Part shown: one piece after another, positions 46,712 through 48,273 of the stretch
Layout of the letters: the number at the start of each line of letters is the position of its first letter
Numbering within the stretch: the first letter of the stretch is position 1
Translations under genes and position numbers: made by a program
Notes under the pieces: model-generated
Database searches by the model: none
The model's input: the letters and a program-made list of their open reading frames with translations, nothing else
Told to the model about the DNA's origin: nothing
Source of the DNA: Megalodesulfovibrio gigas DSM 1382 = ATCC 19364
Lineage (GTDB): Bacteria > Desulfobacterota > Desulfovibrionia > Desulfovibrionales > Desulfovibrionaceae
Reading direction: 5' to 3'
Length of the DNA: 48,273 bases
Assembly (NCBI RefSeq): GCF_000468495.1
Contig: NC_022444.1
Location: forward strand, 1,804,887-1,853,159

Positions 46712-47260
46712 TCACCAGGCATGCGGCGGCGCCCAGTCAGGGAACATCGCACCCAGCTGCCTGCGCACTGCGGCCACTGCCGAGGCAGGGTCCTGCGCGG
46801 GTATTGCATCCGGGAGCGTGCTCCATTTCCCCATGGCCACAACCACCTTACCCATTTTTCTGGCAAAGGCAAATTCCGAAAGTGTGCCCCAGCCTCCTTC
46901 CACAGCCACAATCACATCCCCGTTGAGCACCACCAGCACGTTGCGCATGTGGGAAATTCCTGTCACCACAGGAACTTGTACATACACGTTGGCGTCTTCC
47001 AGCCGGGTCCCAGGCAGAATGCCGATGGTCAGGCCGCCCTGCGATTGCGCCCCGGCCGAGGCGGCTTCCATCACGCCGCCCAGGCCTCCCGTGACCACCG
47101 CGACCCCCAGCCGGGCCAACCCCTGGCCCAGCGCATACGCGGCGGCGTGGACGTCCGCATCGCAACTGCCTGGGCCGATCACGCTCACGCGCGGTTGACG
47201 CGCATGTCCGGCATCCGTGACAGGGGCATCGGGCGTACCGGGGGCACCGGACTCTGGCAT
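46712..47260 (-). CDS. LOG-related Rossmann protein (TIGR00725 type)
   Basis: A 182-residue protein of the lysine-decarboxylase-like/LOG superfamily. It has VSVIGPGSCDADVHAAAYALG at the start, VVTGGLGGVMEAASAGA, and VEGGWGTLSEFAFA, the last corresponding to the PGGxGTxxE nucleotide-binding motif. Relatives are often nucleotide 5'-monophosphate nucleosidases; its exact substrate is unknown. AAGGAG precedes the ATG at 47260. It is the first gene of the LOG-HIT-lapA-lapB-mutS operon and divergent from the TauE-like gene. The 154-bp spacer contains no clear regulatory motif beyond weak promoter-like hexamers. Confidence 0.8.
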   Translation of the reverse strand: MPESGAPGTPDAPVTDAGHARQPRVSVIGPGSCDADVHAAAYALGQGLARLGVAVVTGGLGGVMEAASAGAQSQGGLTIGILPGTRLEDANVYVQVPVVTGISHMRNVLVVLNGDVIVAVEGGWGTLSEFAFARKMGKVVVAMGKWSTLPDAIPAQDPASAVAAVRRQLGAMFPDWAPPHAW

Positions 47261-47414
47261 GCGGCGCTCCTTGTCATCATCTGGAAATGAGACTCCCTTA
47301 CACATGGATTGGCTGGAGTGCAAGGCGTTTGCGCGGCGAGCCCGGGGAGGTGGTGGCAAGTGCCTTGCAACTATGCTAACATGGTAGGGAATCTTGACAT
47401 GGAAGGAATATCCC

Positions 47415-48188
47415 GTGGAATATCTGGTAATTTGTTTTGCCTGTCTGGCCGTCTCCGGGTTGACACTGTTTTCCGGATTCGGACTCGGCACGGTCCTCAC
47501 GCCGGTCATGGCCTTGTTTTTTCCCGTGGAGACGGCCGTGGCCCTGACGGCCGTGGTGCATTTTGCCAACAATCTTTTCAAGCTGGCCCTGTTTGGGCGT
47601 GCTGCTGACTGGAAGGTGACGCTGCGATTCGGCTTCCCGGCCGTGCTGGCCAGTCTGGCCGGGGCCTGGGTGCTGGTGCGGCTGGCGCATCTGGAGCCCT
47701 GGTTCGTCTGGTCCATCGTGGGCCGGACCATGGACGTGACGCCGGTCAAGCTGCTGCTTGGCGTGCTCATTGCGTATTTTGCCCTGCGGGAGCTGCGGCC
47801 CAGGCGGCAGGGCCGGCCGTATCCGGCGGCCTGGCTGCCCGTGGGCGGGCTGGTGAGCGGCTTTTTCGGCGGGTTGTCCGGCAACCAGGGGGCCTTCCGC
47901 AGCGCCTTTTTGCTGGGGGCAGGATTGACCAAGGAAGCCTTCATCGCCACCGGCGTGGTGCTGGCCTGCGTGGTGGATGTGTCCCGGCTGGCGATCTACG
48001 CCGGACTGGCCGGCACGGAGATGGTGTCCGGCAATGCCGGGCTGCTGGCGGCGGCGTGCCTGTCCGCCTTTCTGGGGGCGTTTTTTGGTGGCAGGCTGCT
48101 GAAAAAGATGACCCTTGACGCCGTGCGTTTGCTGGTGGGCATCATGCTGCTGACATTGGCGGCAGGGCTGGTGCTGGGCGTGCTGTGA
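47415..48188 (+). CDS. TauE/SafE family permease (sulfite exporter-like)
   Basis: A 257-residue inner-membrane protein with about seven or eight spans in two related halves: GLTLFSGFGLGTVLTPVMALFFP in the first, and GLVSGFFGGLSGNQGAFRSAFLL in the second. This is the TauE/SafE signature; relatives export sulfite, sulfoacetate or similar anions. In a sulfate reducer export of sulfur oxyanions or C2-sulfonates is plausible but unproven. The likely start is the GTG at 47415, with AAGGA 8 bases upstream; a TTG at 47394 has no such support. It is followed by a gene-end repeat. Confidence 0.8.
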   Translation: MEYLVICFACLAVSGLTLFSGFGLGTVLTPVMALFFPVETAVALTAVVHFANNLFKLALFGRAADWKVTLRFGFPAVLASLAGAWVLVRLAHLEPWFVWSIVGRTMDVTPVKLLLGVLIAYFALRELRPRRQGRPYPAAWLPVGGLVSGFFGGLSGNQGAFRSAFLLGAGLTKEAFIATGVVLACVVDVSRLAIYAGLAGTEMVSGNAGLLAAACLSAFLGAFFGGRLLKKMTLDAVRLLVGIMLLTLAAGLVLGVL

Positions 48189-48196
48189 GGCGGCGG

Positions 48197-48252
48197 GCTC
48201 GGGGGCAAACTTTTCTGAAGAAAGGTTTTCCCCCGAACCCCCTCTTCAAAGA
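48197..48252 (+). repeat. Gene-end terminator repeat, copy E
   Basis: CTCGGGGGCAAACTTTTCTG and the complementary AAGAAAGGTTTTCCCCC form the hairpin, followed by CGAACCCCCTCTTCAAAG and AATTTTTTT. It is the best example of a complete terminator in the family, 8 bp past the permease stop. The upstream flank differs from copies A-C. Confidence 0.75.
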
Positions 48253-48273
48253 ATTTTTTTGGTATAATTACAA

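Overview
The window is about 48 kb of high-GC chromosome from a sulfate-reducing bacterium of the Desulfovibrio/Megalodesulfovibrio type. The evidence is the complete Tmc transmembrane redox complex (tetraheme type II cytochrome c3, CCG-domain iron-sulfur protein, membrane cytochrome b-like subunit, beta-propeller-like TmcD). Other markers are an electron-bifurcating NfnAB pair, a ferredoxin-dependent 2-oxoacid oxidoreductase, ferritins, and heme-c-bearing signalling proteins. I found no rRNA, tRNA, CRISPR array, insertion sequence or prophage. The species is an inference from gene content only.

Layout. 0.1-5 kb: a two-gene coiled-coil operon, a 2-Cys peroxiredoxin, a secreted Ala/Pro-rich repeat protein and a vWA-OmpA envelope protein. 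5-9 kb: dihydrolipoamide dehydrogenase and nfnAB. 9-15 kb: a small unknown protein, a Cache chemoreceptor, a Cache-GGDEF diguanylate cyclase and an unusually long class II aldolase. 15.3-28.9 kb: the centre of interest, the tmcDCBA operon plus a response regulator on the minus strand, a sigma-54 activator, and a six-gene plus-strand operon. That operon runs: heme-c sensor kinase, REC-kinase hybrid, conserved unknown protein, double Usp protein, response regulator, second REC-kinase hybrid. 29-40.7 kb: sugar epimerase, S24 phage-type repressor with a tiny zinc-ribbon gene, korAB, two ferritin-like proteins, a solute-binding protein, a deoxyhypusine synthase homologue, a flavin/PNPOx protein, an XRE-PAS regulator and lysA. 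41-48.2 kb: an AmiS/UreI channel, then a minus-strand operon LOG-HIT-lapA-lapB-mutS, and a divergent TauE/SafE permease.

How the parts fit. Both the tmc operon and the kinase operon have a near-consensus -24/-12 sigma-54 promoter. Three related 17-bp palindromes (GGGCG-N7-CGCCC type) lie roughly 100-200 bp upstream of those promoters, on either side of the sigma-54 activator gene. One overlaps a possible promoter of the activator itself. This suggests a local redox-sensing regulon: a periplasmic heme sensor and Cys-rich PAS proteins control synthesis of the Tmc electron conduit.

A second notable feature is a dispersed gene-end repeat of about 90 bp. Three copies start at the stop codon of unrelated genes and carry a strong hairpin terminator; three further, more diverged copies follow other genes. 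Short tandem repeats of 10, 12 or 15 bp also recur at gene boundaries and near protein N-termini.
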